Assembly (NCBI RefSeq): GCF_012516475.1
Contig: NZ_CP051217.1
Span: 558,001 to 622,000, forward strand
Reading direction: 5' to 3'
DNA: 64,000 bases
From: Parasphingorhabdus halotolerans
Lineage (GTDB): Bacteria > Pseudomonadota > Alphaproteobacteria > Sphingomonadales > Sphingomonadaceae
The translations under genes were made by a program, and so were the position numbers. Below the pieces are notes generated by a model, which was not told where the DNA came from, ran no database searches, and saw only the letters and a list, made by a program, of their open reading frames with translations. How positions within the stretch are numbered: the stretch's first letter is position 1; the number at the start of each line of letters is the position of its first letter. Below are positions 15,542 through 24,606 of this stretch, piece by piece.

Positions 15542-16452
15542 ATGTCTAATGGTAGCAATGTTCCGGCAAAAATCCCTGCTTTAGGGGGGATGCAAGCCTG
15601 AACCGGTATTTGTCAGAAGTCCGTAAATTCCCGATTCTGACTCCCGAAAAAGAATATATGCTGGCGAAGCGCTATGCTGAACATAAAGATCAGGAAGCAG
15701 CTGCCCAGCTAGTGACGTCCCACCTGCGGCTTGTGGCGAAAATTGCCATGGGTTTCCGCGGGTATGGCCTGCCCGTCTCGGACCTGATTTCCGAAGGCAA
15801 TGTCGGCCTGATGCAGGGCGTCAAGAAATTTGAACCCGATAGAGGGTTTCGCTTGGCGACCTACGCTATGTGGTGGATCCGCGCGTCGATACAGGAATAT
15901 GTGTTGCGTAGCTGGAGCCTCGTAAAAATGGGGACCACGGCCGCGCAGAAGAAGTTATTCTTCAACCTGCGCCGGATGAAAAACAATCTTGATGCGTTTG
16001 AAGATGGCGATCTGTCACCAGAAGATTTGGCCAAGATTTCAACCGATTTGGGAGTGTCCGAGCATGAAGTGGTTAATATGAACCGCCGCATGTCGATGGG
16101 CGGCGATGCCTCGCTCAATGTCTCGCTTTCGTCGGAAGATGGTGACAGTGGCCAATGGCAGGACACACTCGAAGACGATTCGCCGCTACACGATGAGCAG
16201 ATTGCCGCTGATCAGGAAGCTGAATTCCGGCATGACATGCTTAACGAAGCGATGGAATCGCTGAATGAGCGCGAGCAGCACATTTTGGCTGAGCGCCGGC
16301 TTTCGGAAGATCCCAAAACGCTGGAAGACCTTAGCAAAGTCTACAGCGTGAGCCGCGAACGCATTCGCCAGATTGAAGTCCGCGCGTTCGAGAAGCTGCA
16401 AAAGGCTATGCTTCGCATTGCCGGTGAAAAGCAGCTTTTAACAGCGGGTTGA
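15542..16452 (+). CDS. rpoH: RNA polymerase sigma-32 factor RpoH, frame broken by one base near codon 16
   Basis: Heat-shock sigma factor. ATG 15542 has AAGGA upstream and reads MSNGSNVPAKIPALGG, a normal alphaproteobacterial RpoH start, then hits TGA at 15599. The rest (LNRYLSEVRKFPIL onward, from 15598) is intact in another frame. Adding one G to the six-G run at 15584-15589 restores PALGGDASLNRYL and a 303-aa protein. The body has region 2 (GNVGLMQGVKKFEPDRGFRLATYAMWWIRASIQEYVLRSWSLVK), the RpoH box QKKLFFNLRR and region 4 with a C-terminal HTH (VSRERIRQIEVRAFEKLQKAM). Either a sequence error or a real break; a TTG at 15610 could give an N-truncated 280-aa form. Confidence 0.9.
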
Positions 16453-16489
16453 TTCTGAAGGTTCATACAAATTCCGAATTTACGCATTA

Positions 16490-16516
16490 TCCCTCTCCCC
16501 TCTAAAGGGGGAGGGG
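16490..16516. repeat. CCCTC/GAGGG palindrome downstream of rpoH, possible terminator
   Basis: Near-perfect inverted repeat CCCTCTCCCCT / AGGGGGAGGGG with a 4-base loop, 37 bases after the rpoH stop. The same type of palindrome occurs within glyS (62816-62912), marking it as a dispersed element. It could also act as a terminator; T residues follow. Confidence 0.6.
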
Positions 16517-16536
16517 ATCTTTAGACTTGGCTATAT

Positions 16537-16621
16537 CGTCATTGCGAGGAGCCGCAGGCGACGCGGCAATCCAGAGAGAACATGCGACGGCCTGGATTGC
16601 TTCGCTGCGCTCACAATGACA
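16537..16621. repeat. Dispersed inverted-repeat element (CGTCATTGCGAGGAG...CTGCGCTCACAATGACA)
   Basis: The outer arms (about 18 bases) are inverted copies with a few mismatches, enclosing an inner GGCAATCCAG / CTGGATTGC inverted pair. This is a short intergenic palindrome type found widely in bacterial genomes. It would fold into a long hairpin in RNA. It lies between rpoH and mtgA with no coding capacity. Confidence 0.75.
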
Positions 16622-16672
16622 TCTAATTCGATCGTCATTGTTTTCACCGAGACTTCTCATTAAACCCCAACC

Positions 16673-17338
16673 ATGCGGCTGATCAAATTTCTCTTCAAAT
16701 TCGTGATATATTTCGTCCTCATCACCGTGGCGTGGGTCGGGCTAATGGCTTTCATCCCTCCGCCGTTCACTGCCACTATGGTGATGGACGAGAACGGTTT
16801 CACCAAAGACTGGACGTCGTTCGGCGACATCTCCCCCAACATGGCCCGCGCAGTGATTGCAGCCGAAGACAGCAAATTTTGTAGCCATGACGGCTTTGAT
16901 CGCGAAGCAATCGAGACGGCAATCAAACGCAATGCTCAGGGCGGACGCATAAGAGGTGGCTCGACCATATCCCAGCAGACCGCCAAAAATGTGTTCCTTT
17001 GGCAAGGCGGCGGCTTCTTCCGCAAAGGGCTGGAGGCCTATTTCACTTTCCTGATCGAAACGATCTGGAGCAAGAAGCGGATTATGGAAGTTTACTTGAA
17101 TGTGGCCGAGACCGGCATAGGCACTTATGGCGTGCAGGCCGGTTCGCAGCGCTATTTCAAGAAAGATGTCGCTGACGTGACCCCGACAGAAGCGGCGAGA
17201 ATAGCGGCGGCTCTGCCCTCACCCAAAAAGCGTGCGGTAAACGGCGCGTCTGGATTTACGCGGCGCTATGGCAACTCGATTGCGGCGCGGATTGGTGTTG
17301 TGAAGCGCGATAAGCTTGATGGGTGTATTTATAAGTAA
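16673..17338 (+). CDS. mtgA: Monofunctional biosynthetic peptidoglycan transglycosylase
   Basis: Inner-membrane GT51 enzyme polymerising lipid II into glycan strands, without a transpeptidase domain. 221 aa. One N-terminal membrane helix (LFKFVIYFVLITVAWVGLMAFI) is followed by the GT51 domain with catalytic Glu in VIAAEDSKFCSHDGFD, GGSTISQQTAKNVFLW and the second Glu in KKRIMEVYLNVAETG. RRYGN marks the end of the domain. Convergent with clpX, 30 bases between stops. Confidence 0.95.
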   Translation: MRLIKFLFKFVIYFVLITVAWVGLMAFIPPPFTATMVMDENGFTKDWTSFGDISPNMARAVIAAEDSKFCSHDGFDREAIETAIKRNAQGGRIRGGSTISQQTAKNVFLWQGGGFFRKGLEAYFTFLIETIWSKKRIMEVYLNVAETGIGTYGVQAGSQRYFKKDVADVTPTEAARIAAALPSPKKRAVNGASGFTRRYGNSIAARIGVVKRDKLDGCIYK

Positions 17339-17368
17339 TGCGGGGATGCTTGTCCGCAACGTCGCTAA

Positions 17369-18640
17369 CTAAGCAGCATCTTCCTTCTTGGCCTTGCTGC
17401 TCTTGGCAATCACCTTCACCGGGTCTTTCGAGCCAGCGACGACATCCTTGTCGATCACAATTTCATCGACGCCTTCCAAATCGGGCAGATCGAACATTGT
17501 ATCCAGCAGGATATTCTCGACGATAGAGCGCAACCCGCGCGCGCCGGTTTTACGTTCAATCGCCTTCTTCGCGACCGCAACCAGCGCATCGTCGGTGAAC
17601 GTCAATCCAACATCTTCCAGTTCAAACAGCTTGCGATATTGCTTCACCAGCGCGTTTTTGGGTTCCTGGAGGATGGTCACGAGCGCATCAATGTCGAGGT
17701 CTTCCAGAGTCGCTATCACTGGCAAGCGGCCAACAAACTCCGGAATCAAGCCGAATTTCAGTAAATCTTCGGGTTCGCCCTGAGCGAGCAACTTGCCGAT
17801 TCGCTTCTCGTCTTCCGCTGCGACATGAGCACCAAAGCCGATTGATTTCGACTCTAGACGGTCGCCAATAATCTTTTCAAGACCCGCAAATGCGCCACCG
17901 CAGATAAACAAGATATTGGTTGTATCCACCTGCAGAAATTCCTGCTGAGGATGTTTACGGCCGCCCTGCGGTGGCACACTGGCCGTTGTGCCTTCCATGA
18001 GCTTGAGCAGCGCCTGTTGCACACCCTCGCCCGATACATCGCGAGTAATCGAGGGATTTTCCGCCTTGCGGCTAATTTTGTCGATTTCATCAATGTAAAC
18101 GATGCCGCGCTGGGCTTTCTCAACGTTGTAATCCGACGATTGCAGCAATTTCAGGATAATATTCTCGACATCTTCACCAACATAGCCTGCTTCTGTAAGC
18201 GTCGTGGCGTCGGCCATCGTGAAGGGCACATCAAAAGTCTTCGCCAGCGTCTGCGCAAGCAGCGTTTTACCGCAACCGGTAGGGCCAACGAGCAAAATGT
18301 TGGATTTCGCCAACTCGATATCGCCCGATTTCGCCGCGTGATTGAGGCGTTTATAGTGATTATGCACCGCAACCGAAAGAACGCGCTTGGCGCGATCCTG
18401 ACCGATCACATAATCATTCAGAACTTCACAAATTTCCCGCGGCGTGGGCACTTCGCCATCTTTTTTGCCCGTCGCAGCGCCTTTGGATTCTTCACGGATA
18501 ATATCGTTGCAAAGCTCGACACATTCATCGCAAATGAAAACCGTCGGGCCAGCAATCAGCTTGCGGACTTCGTGTTGGGATTTTCCGCAGAACGAGCAAT
18601 ATAGCGTGCTCTTCGAATCAGATCCCGTCAATTTCGTCAT
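17369..18640 (-). CDS. clpX: ATP-dependent Clp protease ATP-binding subunit ClpX
   Basis: AAA+ unfoldase feeding ClpP; in alphaproteobacteria it also degrades CtrA. 423 aa, normal length. The N-terminal zinc domain has CSFCGKSQ and [10 protein letters not shown]. Walker A is GPTGCGKT, the GYVG pore loop and Walker B VYIDEIDK follow, and the ClpP-docking IGF-type loop is seen as IGFG after ESKS. The Lys/Ser-rich C-terminus ([10 protein letters not shown]) is normal. It lies 153 bases downstream of clpP on the same strand, so the two may be co-transcribed. Confidence 0.98.
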   Translation of the reverse strand: MTKLTGSDSKSTLYCSFCGKSQHEVRKLIAGPTVFICDECVELCNDIIREESKGAATGKKDGEVPTPREICEVLNDYVIGQDRAKRVLSVAVHNHYKRLNHAAKSGDIELAKSNILLVGPTGCGKTLLAQTLAKTFDVPFTMADATTLTEAGYVGEDVENIILKLLQSSDYNVEKAQRGIVYIDEIDKISRKAENPSITRDVSGEGVQQALLKLMEGTTASVPPQGGRKHPQQEFLQVDTTNILFICGGAFAGLEKIIGDRLESKSIGFGAHVAAEDEKRIGKLLAQGEPEDLLKFGLIPEFVGRLPVIATLEDLDIDALVTILQEPKNALVKQYRKLFELEDVGLTFTDDALVAVAKKAIERKTGARGLRSIVENILLDTMFDLPDLEGVDEIVIDKDVVAGSKDPVKVIAKSSKAKKEDAA

Positions 18641-18793
18641 AAAAAGTCCTTAAAACCGGGCTATTTCGCCCTTCAAACAAGCCAATCTAACCCGCATATC
18701 GCAAATTGCTACAGCTTTTTTGAACTGCAACTCTTCTATCGTGTAACGCCTAACAAATTGAGCTTAATTTTCGTTTAGCCCAGCGCTAACGCT

Positions 18794-19432
18794 CTATTTA
18801 TCATCTTCTGCCGGTTTCGGGCGCTTGTCATAGACTTCGTCGACAATGCCGAAGGCTTTGGCTTCGTCCGCCTCAAGGAAGGTATCGCGGTCCATCGCTG
18901 CTTCGATTTCCTCGATCTTCTTGCCGGTATATTTGGCATAAAGCTCATTCATCCGGTGCCGAATCCGCAGGATTTCCTTGGCTTGAATTTCAATATCACT
19001 CGCCATGCCCTGCGCGCCGCCTGAAGGCTGGTGCACCATGATCCGCGCGTTGGTTGTCGCCATACGCATTCCCGGTTCGCCCGCAGCGAGCAGGAAACTA
19101 CCCATCGACGCGGCCTGCCCCACGCACACCGTGCCCACGCGGGGACGGATATATTGCATGGTATCATGGATCGCCATGCCAGCGGTCACAACGCCGCCGG
19201 GGGAATTAATGTAGAGATAAATATCCTTTTTCGGATTTTCCGACTCCAGAAACAGCAGCTGCGCGGTGATGATCGAAGCCATATGATCCTCAACCTGTCC
19301 GGTCACGAATACGATGCGCTCCCGCAGCAGCCGAGAAAAAATATCAAAGCTGCGCTCGCCGCGGTTGGATTGCTCCACCACCATCGGGACCAGAGCGCTG
19401 TGGACGGGATCATTATTTATCGGATCATACAT
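18794..19432 (-). CDS. clpP: ATP-dependent Clp protease proteolytic subunit ClpP
   Basis: Serine protease forming the tetradecameric chamber that works with ClpX or ClpA. 212 aa from ATG 19432 ([21 protein letters not shown]); an upstream in-frame start would add 50 residues unlike any ClpP and is rejected. Catalytic Ser in [11 protein letters not shown], His in MVHQPSGG and Asp in [14 protein letters not shown]. This copy has the standard sequence and is the likely main ClpP, beside clpX. A second, divergent ClpP is encoded on the opposite strand 234 bases away. Confidence 0.96.
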   Translation of the reverse strand: MYDPINNDPVHSALVPMVVEQSNRGERSFDIFSRLLRERIVFVTGQVEDHMASIITAQLLFLESENPKKDIYLYINSPGGVVTAGMAIHDTMQYIRPRVGTVCVGQAASMGSFLLAAGEPGMRMATTNARIMVHQPSGGAQGMASDIEIQAKEILRIRHRMNELYAKYTGKKIEEIEAAMDRDTFLEADEAKAFGIVDEVYDKRPKPAEDDK

Positions 19433-19665
19433 AAGTTTTTTGGAGTCCTGTTTTTGGTTGGAGCCTACATCGGCATTTCCCGCAGATTGTTCAAGTGCTT
19501 TAACTATCGGCGACGATGAAATCGGCGATAAATGCAAAGTTTTTGCAATCCTCGTGCTGCTGGTCGCGATTGAACATTGCACTGCGCTTGGCGGATGCCT
19601 AGATCATGGCAACGATATTCGCTGACTTGCACCAAGCCAGCAAAAAAACCGAAACGGAGCAGAAT

Positions 19666-20289
19666 ATGACGATCATCCAGAACAGCCTGTCCTCGCATCT
19701 CGACAATGATGACGACGAGGATGAAAAAACGGCTGGTGCCCTGCCCGGCGCGATGATGACAAAGTTTCTTGAAGCGCGGACAATCATGATTTTTGGCGGG
19801 GTTGACCAGAAACTGGCCGAGCGCGTGTCCACGCAGCTGCTCTATCTCGATCACCTGAACAATGATCCGATCAAGATTTTTGTGAACTCTCCCGGCGGCC
19901 ATGTGGAATCGGGAGACACCATCCATGACCTAATCAGCTACATCTCATCGCCGGTTGCGGTCATTGGCACGGGTTGGGTCGCTAGCATCGCTACACATAT
20001 CTTTCTGGGCGTCGCGCCCGAGCGGCGGTTCTGCTTGCCCAACACGCGCTTTCTTATTCACCAACCTTCCGGTGGCTCGCGCGGCAAAGCGTCTGACATT
20101 GCAATTCAGGCCGAGGAAATCGTAAAAATGCGGACGCGGATAGCGGAAAAAATCGCTGAAGCGACCGGCCAGTCTCTCGAACGCGTGCTCAAGGATATAG
20201 ATCGCGATTACTGGATGTCGACCACAGAGGCGAAGGAATATGGCATTCTCGGCACGGTGATCAACTCGGCCAGTGAAGTTAAATTCTAA
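19666..20289 (+). CDS. Second, divergent ClpP-family protease subunit
   Basis: 207 aa from ATG 19666, which has GGAG at good spacing; an ATG 60 bases upstream lacks one. ClpP fold: FGGVDQKLAERVSTQLLYLD, VNSPGGHVESGDTIHD, then GTGWVASIATHIFLG in which the Ser is kept but the usual QAASMGA context is changed. His is kept in LIHQPSGG and Asp in DIDRDYWMSTTEAKEYG. It may therefore be active, or a regulatory partner in mixed rings. The acidic N-terminus (HLDNDDDEDEKTAGALPG) replaces the ClpP axial loops. Divergently arranged from clpP. Confidence 0.88.
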   Translation: MTIIQNSLSSHLDNDDDEDEKTAGALPGAMMTKFLEARTIMIFGGVDQKLAERVSTQLLYLDHLNNDPIKIFVNSPGGHVESGDTIHDLISYISSPVAVIGTGWVASIATHIFLGVAPERRFCLPNTRFLIHQPSGGSRGKASDIAIQAEEIVKMRTRIAEKIAEATGQSLERVLKDIDRDYWMSTTEAKEYGILGTVINSASEVKF

Positions 20290-20310
20290 GCCGGGCCATA
20301 TCGTTTGGAA

Positions 20311-20344
20311 AAAAAAGGCTCCTGATCCGGGAGCCCTTTTTTTG
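20311..20344. terminator. Bidirectional terminator between clpP2 and tig
   Basis: Stem AAAAGGCTCC / GGAGCCCTTTT flanked by A7-8 on the left and T7-8 on the right. It separates convergent genes and should work in both directions. Confidence 0.9.
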
Positions 20345-20362
20345 TTCGTGATGTTTTAAGCC

Positions 20363-21922
20363 CTACTTTTTGACAGCAGCTTTCTTTGCCGCTGGCTTTT
20401 TCGCCGGCGCGGTTTTGGCAGGGGCCTTTTTAGCTGGTGCCTTTTTCTCTGCCACAGCTTTGGCCGGTGCTTTTTTAGCCACAGGCTTTTTCGCTGGAGC
20501 GGCTTTATCAGCAGACTTCTTTGCCGCCGCCTTCTTGGCAGGTGCTTTTTTAGCTGGCGTTTTCTTTTTGGCAGCGGGTTTGGTTTCCGCATCGTCTTCC
20601 GCTTCGATTGCTGCTTCCAGCTCTTCGCGGGTCACTTTTTTGTCGGTGACTTCAGCTTTGTCGAAGAGGAAATCGACAACCTTGTCTTCATACATCGGCG
20701 CACGAAGCTGGGCTGCTGCCATCGGATCCTGCTGGATGTATTCAACAAACCGCTGCCGGTCTTCCTCGCGGTACTGCTGGGCCGCCTGCTGGATCAGCAT
20801 GCCCATTTCCTGCTGGGAAACCTCTACACCGTTTGCCTGACCAATTTCGGAAAGCAGCAAACCAAGGCGAACACGACGGACAGCAATATCGCGATATTCC
20901 TCCTTCTCCGCTTCCATTTCTTTTTTGGCTGCTTCGGGATCGTCTTCCTGCGCCGCTTCTTGCTCAAGCTGCTGCCAGATCTGGTTAAATTCCGCTTCTA
21001 CCATTGTCGGCGGCACTTCGAAATCGTGGCTGGCGGCCAATTGATCAAGCAATTTGCGCTTCATGTGCGTTCGGGTGAGGCCATTGAGTTCTTGCTCAAT
21101 CTGACCCTTGAGAAGCTCGGAAAGATGGTCAATGCCTTCAAGGCCCATGGATTTCGCCATTTCGTCATCAGCCTTAGCCACCTTGGGCTTCTGCACTTCA
21201 CCGATTACAACATCAAAGGTCGCGTCTTTGCCCTTGAGGTCTTCGACATTATAGTCATCGGGGAAGGTGACTTTTACGAGCACTTCGTCATTGGCCTTCT
21301 TGCCAACGAGCTGGTCTTCAAAACCGGGAATCAGACGACCGGAGCCAAGCTCAATCGCCATGCCCTCGCCTTTGCCACCTTCAAACGGCACGCCATCCAC
21401 TTTTCCTTCAAAGTCGATAAGACACTGGTCGCCAATCGCGGCTTTGTAAGATTTTGCCGCAGTTTCAAATTGTTTCTGGCTATCGGCAAATTTCTGAAGC
21501 GCTTCGTCCACCGTTTTCTTGTCGGCTTCAACCTGCAGGCGTTCCAGCTTAATGCCGTCGACTGATGGTGTGGGAACATCTGGCAATATTTCCAGCTCAA
21601 CCTTCACATTGGCATCTTTACCCGGCTCATAGCCTTCGGCCAGATCGACGCTAGGCTGCATGGCGGGGCGCAGCTTATTGTCTTCGATAGTTTTCTGAAC
21701 GCCTTCTTGTACCGAGCTGCTCAGAGCATCCTGCATCAGCGCATCATTATGCATTTTGCGCACGAGATTGGCGGGCACTTTGCCTTTGCGGAAACCGGGC
21801 ATGTTGACTTGCGGGGCGAGTTTTTTGACTTCAGCAGCAACGCGATCCTCAATGTCTTTCGCGGTGATTTTAATGTCATAGGCCCGCTTCAGGCCTTCGT
21901 TCAGCGTTTCAACAATCTTCAT
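20363..21922 (-). CDS. tig: Trigger factor with a Lys/Ala/Pro-rich histone-H1-like C-terminal tail
   Basis: Ribosome-associated chaperone and prolyl isomerase. 519 aa against about 430-450 usually. The N-terminal ribosome-binding domain has the NMPGFRKGKVPANLVRK signature. The FKBP domain follows (GDQCLIDFEGKVDGVPFEGGKGEGMAIELGSGRLIPGFEDQLVG), then the substrate-binding C domain. Beyond about residue 448 comes a 70-residue tail of repeated AKKAPAKKA/PAKKP units, strongly basic. Such tails bind nucleic acid in histone H1-like proteins, so extra rRNA contact is plausible (inference). Nothing suggests a frameshift; the tail is in the same frame and codon style. Confidence 0.96.
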   Translation of the reverse strand: MKIVETLNEGLKRAYDIKITAKDIEDRVAAEVKKLAPQVNMPGFRKGKVPANLVRKMHNDALMQDALSSSVQEGVQKTIEDNKLRPAMQPSVDLAEGYEPGKDANVKVELEILPDVPTPSVDGIKLERLQVEADKKTVDEALQKFADSQKQFETAAKSYKAAIGDQCLIDFEGKVDGVPFEGGKGEGMAIELGSGRLIPGFEDQLVGKKANDEVLVKVTFPDDYNVEDLKGKDATFDVVIGEVQKPKVAKADDEMAKSMGLEGIDHLSELLKGQIEQELNGLTRTHMKRKLLDQLAASHDFEVPPTMVEAEFNQIWQQLEQEAAQEDDPEAAKKEMEAEKEEYRDIAVRRVRLGLLLSEIGQANGVEVSQQEMGMLIQQAAQQYREEDRQRFVEYIQQDPMAAAQLRAPMYEDKVVDFLFDKAEVTDKKVTREELEAAIEAEDDAETKPAAKKKTPAKKAPAKKAAAKKSADKAAPAKKPVAKKAPAKAVAEKKAPAKKAPAKTAPAKKPAAKKAAVKK

Positions 21923-21982
21923 GGTTTCTCTACAAAGCTTTCATTATGTTCAAATTTTTCGTCAGATGTTTCTTAGCACATT

Positions 21983-22067
21983 TGGTGCGGGCGAAGGGAC
22001 TCGAACCCCCACACCCTAAGATACCAGAACCTAAATCTGGCGCGTCTACCAATTCCGCCACGCCCGC
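21983..22067 (-). tRNA. tRNA-Leu (UAG anticodon)
   Basis: Minus-strand cloverleaf: 7-bp acceptor GCGGGCG / CGCCCGC, anticodon stem CCAGA / TCTGG around TTTAGGT giving UAG, a long variable arm typical of Leu, T arm GTTCGAGTC, discriminator A and an encoded CCA. It decodes CUA and CUN codons. Confidence 0.95.
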
Positions 22068-22155
22068 CCAATTTATGCTATTCAAAATCTATCGAAGTTC
22101 GATTGACACGCGCGCCTAGCGGAAAGGCACGTGAAGGGCAAGAGCGGTTTAGTCG

Positions 22156-22851
22156 TTAATCTGTGTTGAAATTTTTGATCACAGTGTAGCGAATTTTCTT
22201 GTTATCCGCTTCTTCAACCATAATCAGAGCGCCCTTGTAGGCGATCTCCATCGATTGAGATAGGTCGTAATCAACCTCATTTGAAAACGCCGGGCGAGCG
22301 TTATTACCTGAAAACTCTCGATAGCCGACTTTAATTCGGTCTCCGACACGTCCGCTGTATATTAGCGTCTGTTGAAAGTTTGCTTCGCTAACAATCGGCT
22401 TAGTTGTTCGCGTGTAGCCGATCTCAGTGTCACAAGCTTTGGCACCCATACTTCTATCGACACACAATTGGTTGCTACCTTTTGTCGCGCGGAGCGAAAC
22501 AACATCGTTTTGCATTGGGCCGAGCAATCCTCCCGTTATCATCAATCCACCAAAACCACTGAGACCTAGTCCCATCTGGTATGAATGATAGGTATATTCT
22601 GCGTCCTCTCCAATTTGAGGATAAAAACCCTTTGAAAAAGTGTAATTATTGATGTTATTTTTCTGAGCAAGAGCTATCCCTTTTGTCTCAGTTAATGCGC
22701 CCTGTTTTAACATGGCACCGCCAATAGGCGTTTCAGTTGACGTATTTAGCGGCGGTTCACTTATTTGCTGAGTAACCGGCGTGTAATTTACTTTAGTTGT
22801 TGAACAGGCCGACAAAAAGAGCATAGTTATCAAAGCATAGCGCAAATTCAT
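22156..22851 (-). CDS. Predicted outer-membrane or periplasmic lipoprotein, unknown function
   Basis: 231 aa, not recognised. The signal peptide ends in lipobox LSAC (MNLRYALITMLFLSACSTT), so Cys16 should be lipidated. The mature part has a Gly-rich stretch (GLGLSGFGGLMITGGLLG) and otherwise looks beta-rich and soluble. Two further Cys (QLCVDRS and AKACDTE) might form a disulfide. AT content is higher than in its neighbours, which may hint at a more recent arrival. It stands between tRNA-Leu and gatB, on the strand of the gat operon but 40 bases past it. Confidence 0.75.
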   Translation of the reverse strand: MNLRYALITMLFLSACSTTKVNYTPVTQQISEPPLNTSTETPIGGAMLKQGALTETKGIALAQKNNINNYTFSKGFYPQIGEDAEYTYHSYQMGLGLSGFGGLMITGGLLGPMQNDVVSLRATKGSNQLCVDRSMGAKACDTEIGYTRTTKPIVSEANFQQTLIYSGRVGDRIKVGYREFSGNNARPAFSNEVDYDLSQSMEIAYKGALIMVEEADNKKIRYTVIKNFNTD

Positions 22852-22892
22852 ACTGTTTCCCCTATGGGAATAACATTAGCGTCAGTATCAAT

Positions 22893-24380
22893 TCAAGCAA
22901 GAGTTTTCTTCAGCAATTCATTCACCACTTGCGGATTGGCTTTGCCCTGCATCGCCTTCATGGTTTGCCCTACAAAGAAGCCGAACAGCTTGTCCTTGCC
23001 ACCGCGATATTGTTCTACTTTATCCTGGTTTGACGCAATGACGTCAGCGATCACCGCTTCGATCGCGCCCGTATCGGACTCCTGTTTTAGGCCCTGATCT
23101 TCAACTATTTTCGCTGCACCGTCTCCGGTTTCGAGCATGATTTCAAAGACCTGCTTCGCGATTTTCCCCGAAATGGTGCCATCTGCGACCAAGCCTAGCA
23201 ATTCTGCTGCCTGTGCTGGCGATACCGGGCTGTTTTCGATGCCGACGCCCATTTTGTTGAGCGCACCGAATAGCTCGGAGGTCAGCCAATTTGCCGCAGA
23301 ACTGGCAATTTCTTCGGGCTTGTCGGTGGTTTCAAGCAATTCCTCAAACCACATCGCGGTTTCGTGATCTGCCGTCAGAATGGCCGCATTGTATGCGCTC
23401 AGCCCCAGCACGTTCTTGTAACGCGCGCGTTTCTCGTCAGGGAGTTCGGGCAGGCTCGCTTTGCAATCGAAAATGAAATCATCTTCCAGTTCCAGCGGTA
23501 GCAAGTCCGGGTCGGGGAAATAGCGATAATCATGCGCATCCTCTTTGGAACGCATGGAACGAGTAACGCCCTTGTCGGTGTCAAACAGACGTGTTTCCTG
23601 CACCACTTCGCCGCCGTCTTCGATCAGATTGACCTGACGCTGGGCTTCATATTCAATCACCTGCTGGATGAAGCGCATCGAGTTGACGTTTTTGGTTTCC
23701 GTGCGCGTGCCAAGCTCGCCGCCCGGTTTGCGGACGCTGACATTTACATCGGCGCGCATCGAGCCCTGCTCCATATTACCATCACAGCTGCCGACATAAC
23801 GAAGAATTGAGCGCAATTTCCGCACATAGGCCGCTGCTTCCTTGGGAGAAGCCATATCCGGCTTGGAGACAATCTCCATCAGCGCAACACCGCAACGGTT
23901 GAGGTCGACGTAGGACATGGTTGGATGCTGGTCGTGCATCAGCTTGCCGGCGTCCTGCTCGATATGGATACGTTCGACACCAATCGCCTTGCCGTGCGCG
24001 TCAGGGTCTTTTTCATCGAGCGAAATCTGGACAACGCCCTCACCCACAATCGGATGATAAAGCTGGGAAATCTGATACCCCTGCGGCAAATCGGCGTAGA
24101 AATAATTTTTCCGGTCAAAGCGTGAATATTTGTTGATCTGCGCATTGATCGCAAGGCCGGTGCGCACCGCCTGACGGACGCATTCGCCGTTCAGCGTGGG
24201 TAGCATTCCGGGCATCGCGGCGTCTACGAGACTGACCTGCGTGTTCGGTTCGGCGCCAAATTCGGTGGATGCGCCAGAGAAAAGCTTTGCGTTGGAGGTA
24301 ATTTGCGCATGGACTTCAAGGCCGATTACGACCTCCCAATCGCCCGTTGCGCCCTGTATTAGATATTTTGATTCAGTCAT
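22893..24380 (-). CDS. gatB: Aspartyl/glutamyl-tRNA amidotransferase subunit B
   Basis: tRNA-binding kinase subunit of GatCAB, which turns misacylated Glu-tRNA-Gln (and Asp-tRNA-Asn) into the correct form. 495 aa from ATG 24380 ([26 protein letters not shown]). Motifs [32 protein letters not shown] and [15 protein letters not shown] are all present, and the helical C-terminal and YqeY tail end [15 protein letters not shown]. Its start overlaps the stop of a small membrane gene that separates it from gatA. Confidence 0.97.
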   Translation of the reverse strand: MTESKYLIQGATGDWEVVIGLEVHAQITSNAKLFSGASTEFGAEPNTQVSLVDAAMPGMLPTLNGECVRQAVRTGLAINAQINKYSRFDRKNYFYADLPQGYQISQLYHPIVGEGVVQISLDEKDPDAHGKAIGVERIHIEQDAGKLMHDQHPTMSYVDLNRCGVALMEIVSKPDMASPKEAAAYVRKLRSILRYVGSCDGNMEQGSMRADVNVSVRKPGGELGTRTETKNVNSMRFIQQVIEYEAQRQVNLIEDGGEVVQETRLFDTDKGVTRSMRSKEDAHDYRYFPDPDLLPLELEDDFIFDCKASLPELPDEKRARYKNVLGLSAYNAAILTADHETAMWFEELLETTDKPEEIASSAANWLTSELFGALNKMGVGIENSPVSPAQAAELLGLVADGTISGKIAKQVFEIMLETGDGAAKIVEDQGLKQESDTGAIEAVIADVIASNQDKVEQYRGGKDKLFGFFVGQTMKAMQGKANPQVVNELLKKTLA

Positions 24381-24606
24381 TATTTTTCCGCTTAAATATA
24401 AACCAATTACGAATTCTAACAATTAGATATGCCCAGAACGCAAAACCGATCACCGTTGTGAAAAATGTTACTACAAAATTCCCGTCAAATTTTGACAAAC
24501 CGCTTAACAATTCAATCAAAGATAGAGTTAATGCTAGTGTAGCAGCCACAGCAAAAGGTTTTCGAAACCCCCACTTTTGAGGAGATTTCAGTTCATTCAC
24601 CACCAT
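24373..24606 (-). CDS. Small two-TM membrane protein between gatA and gatB
   Basis: 77 aa, unknown family. Two hydrophobic segments ([20 protein letters not shown] and [22 protein letters not shown]) with basic ends. Its start lies inside the last codons of gatA (gatA stop 24597), and its stop overlaps the gatB start (ATGACTGA), so it is translated as part of the gat operon. The codons are AT-richer than gatA and gatB. Overlaps on both sides, and an uninterrupted frame through them, argue that it is real. The role is not predictable; nothing known in GatCAB needs a membrane protein. Confidence 0.65.
   Translation of the reverse strand: MVVNELKSPQKWGFRKPFAVAATLALTLSLIELLSGLSKFDGNFVVTFFTTVIGFAFWAYLIVRIRNWFIFKRKNND

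Noticed and set aside
20370..20840. An Ala/Gly/Phe-rich plus-strand frame resembling a hydrophobic repeat protein.
   Set aside because: It is the antisense of the AKKAPAKKA tail of trigger factor; the repeat pattern comes from the Lys/Ala codons.
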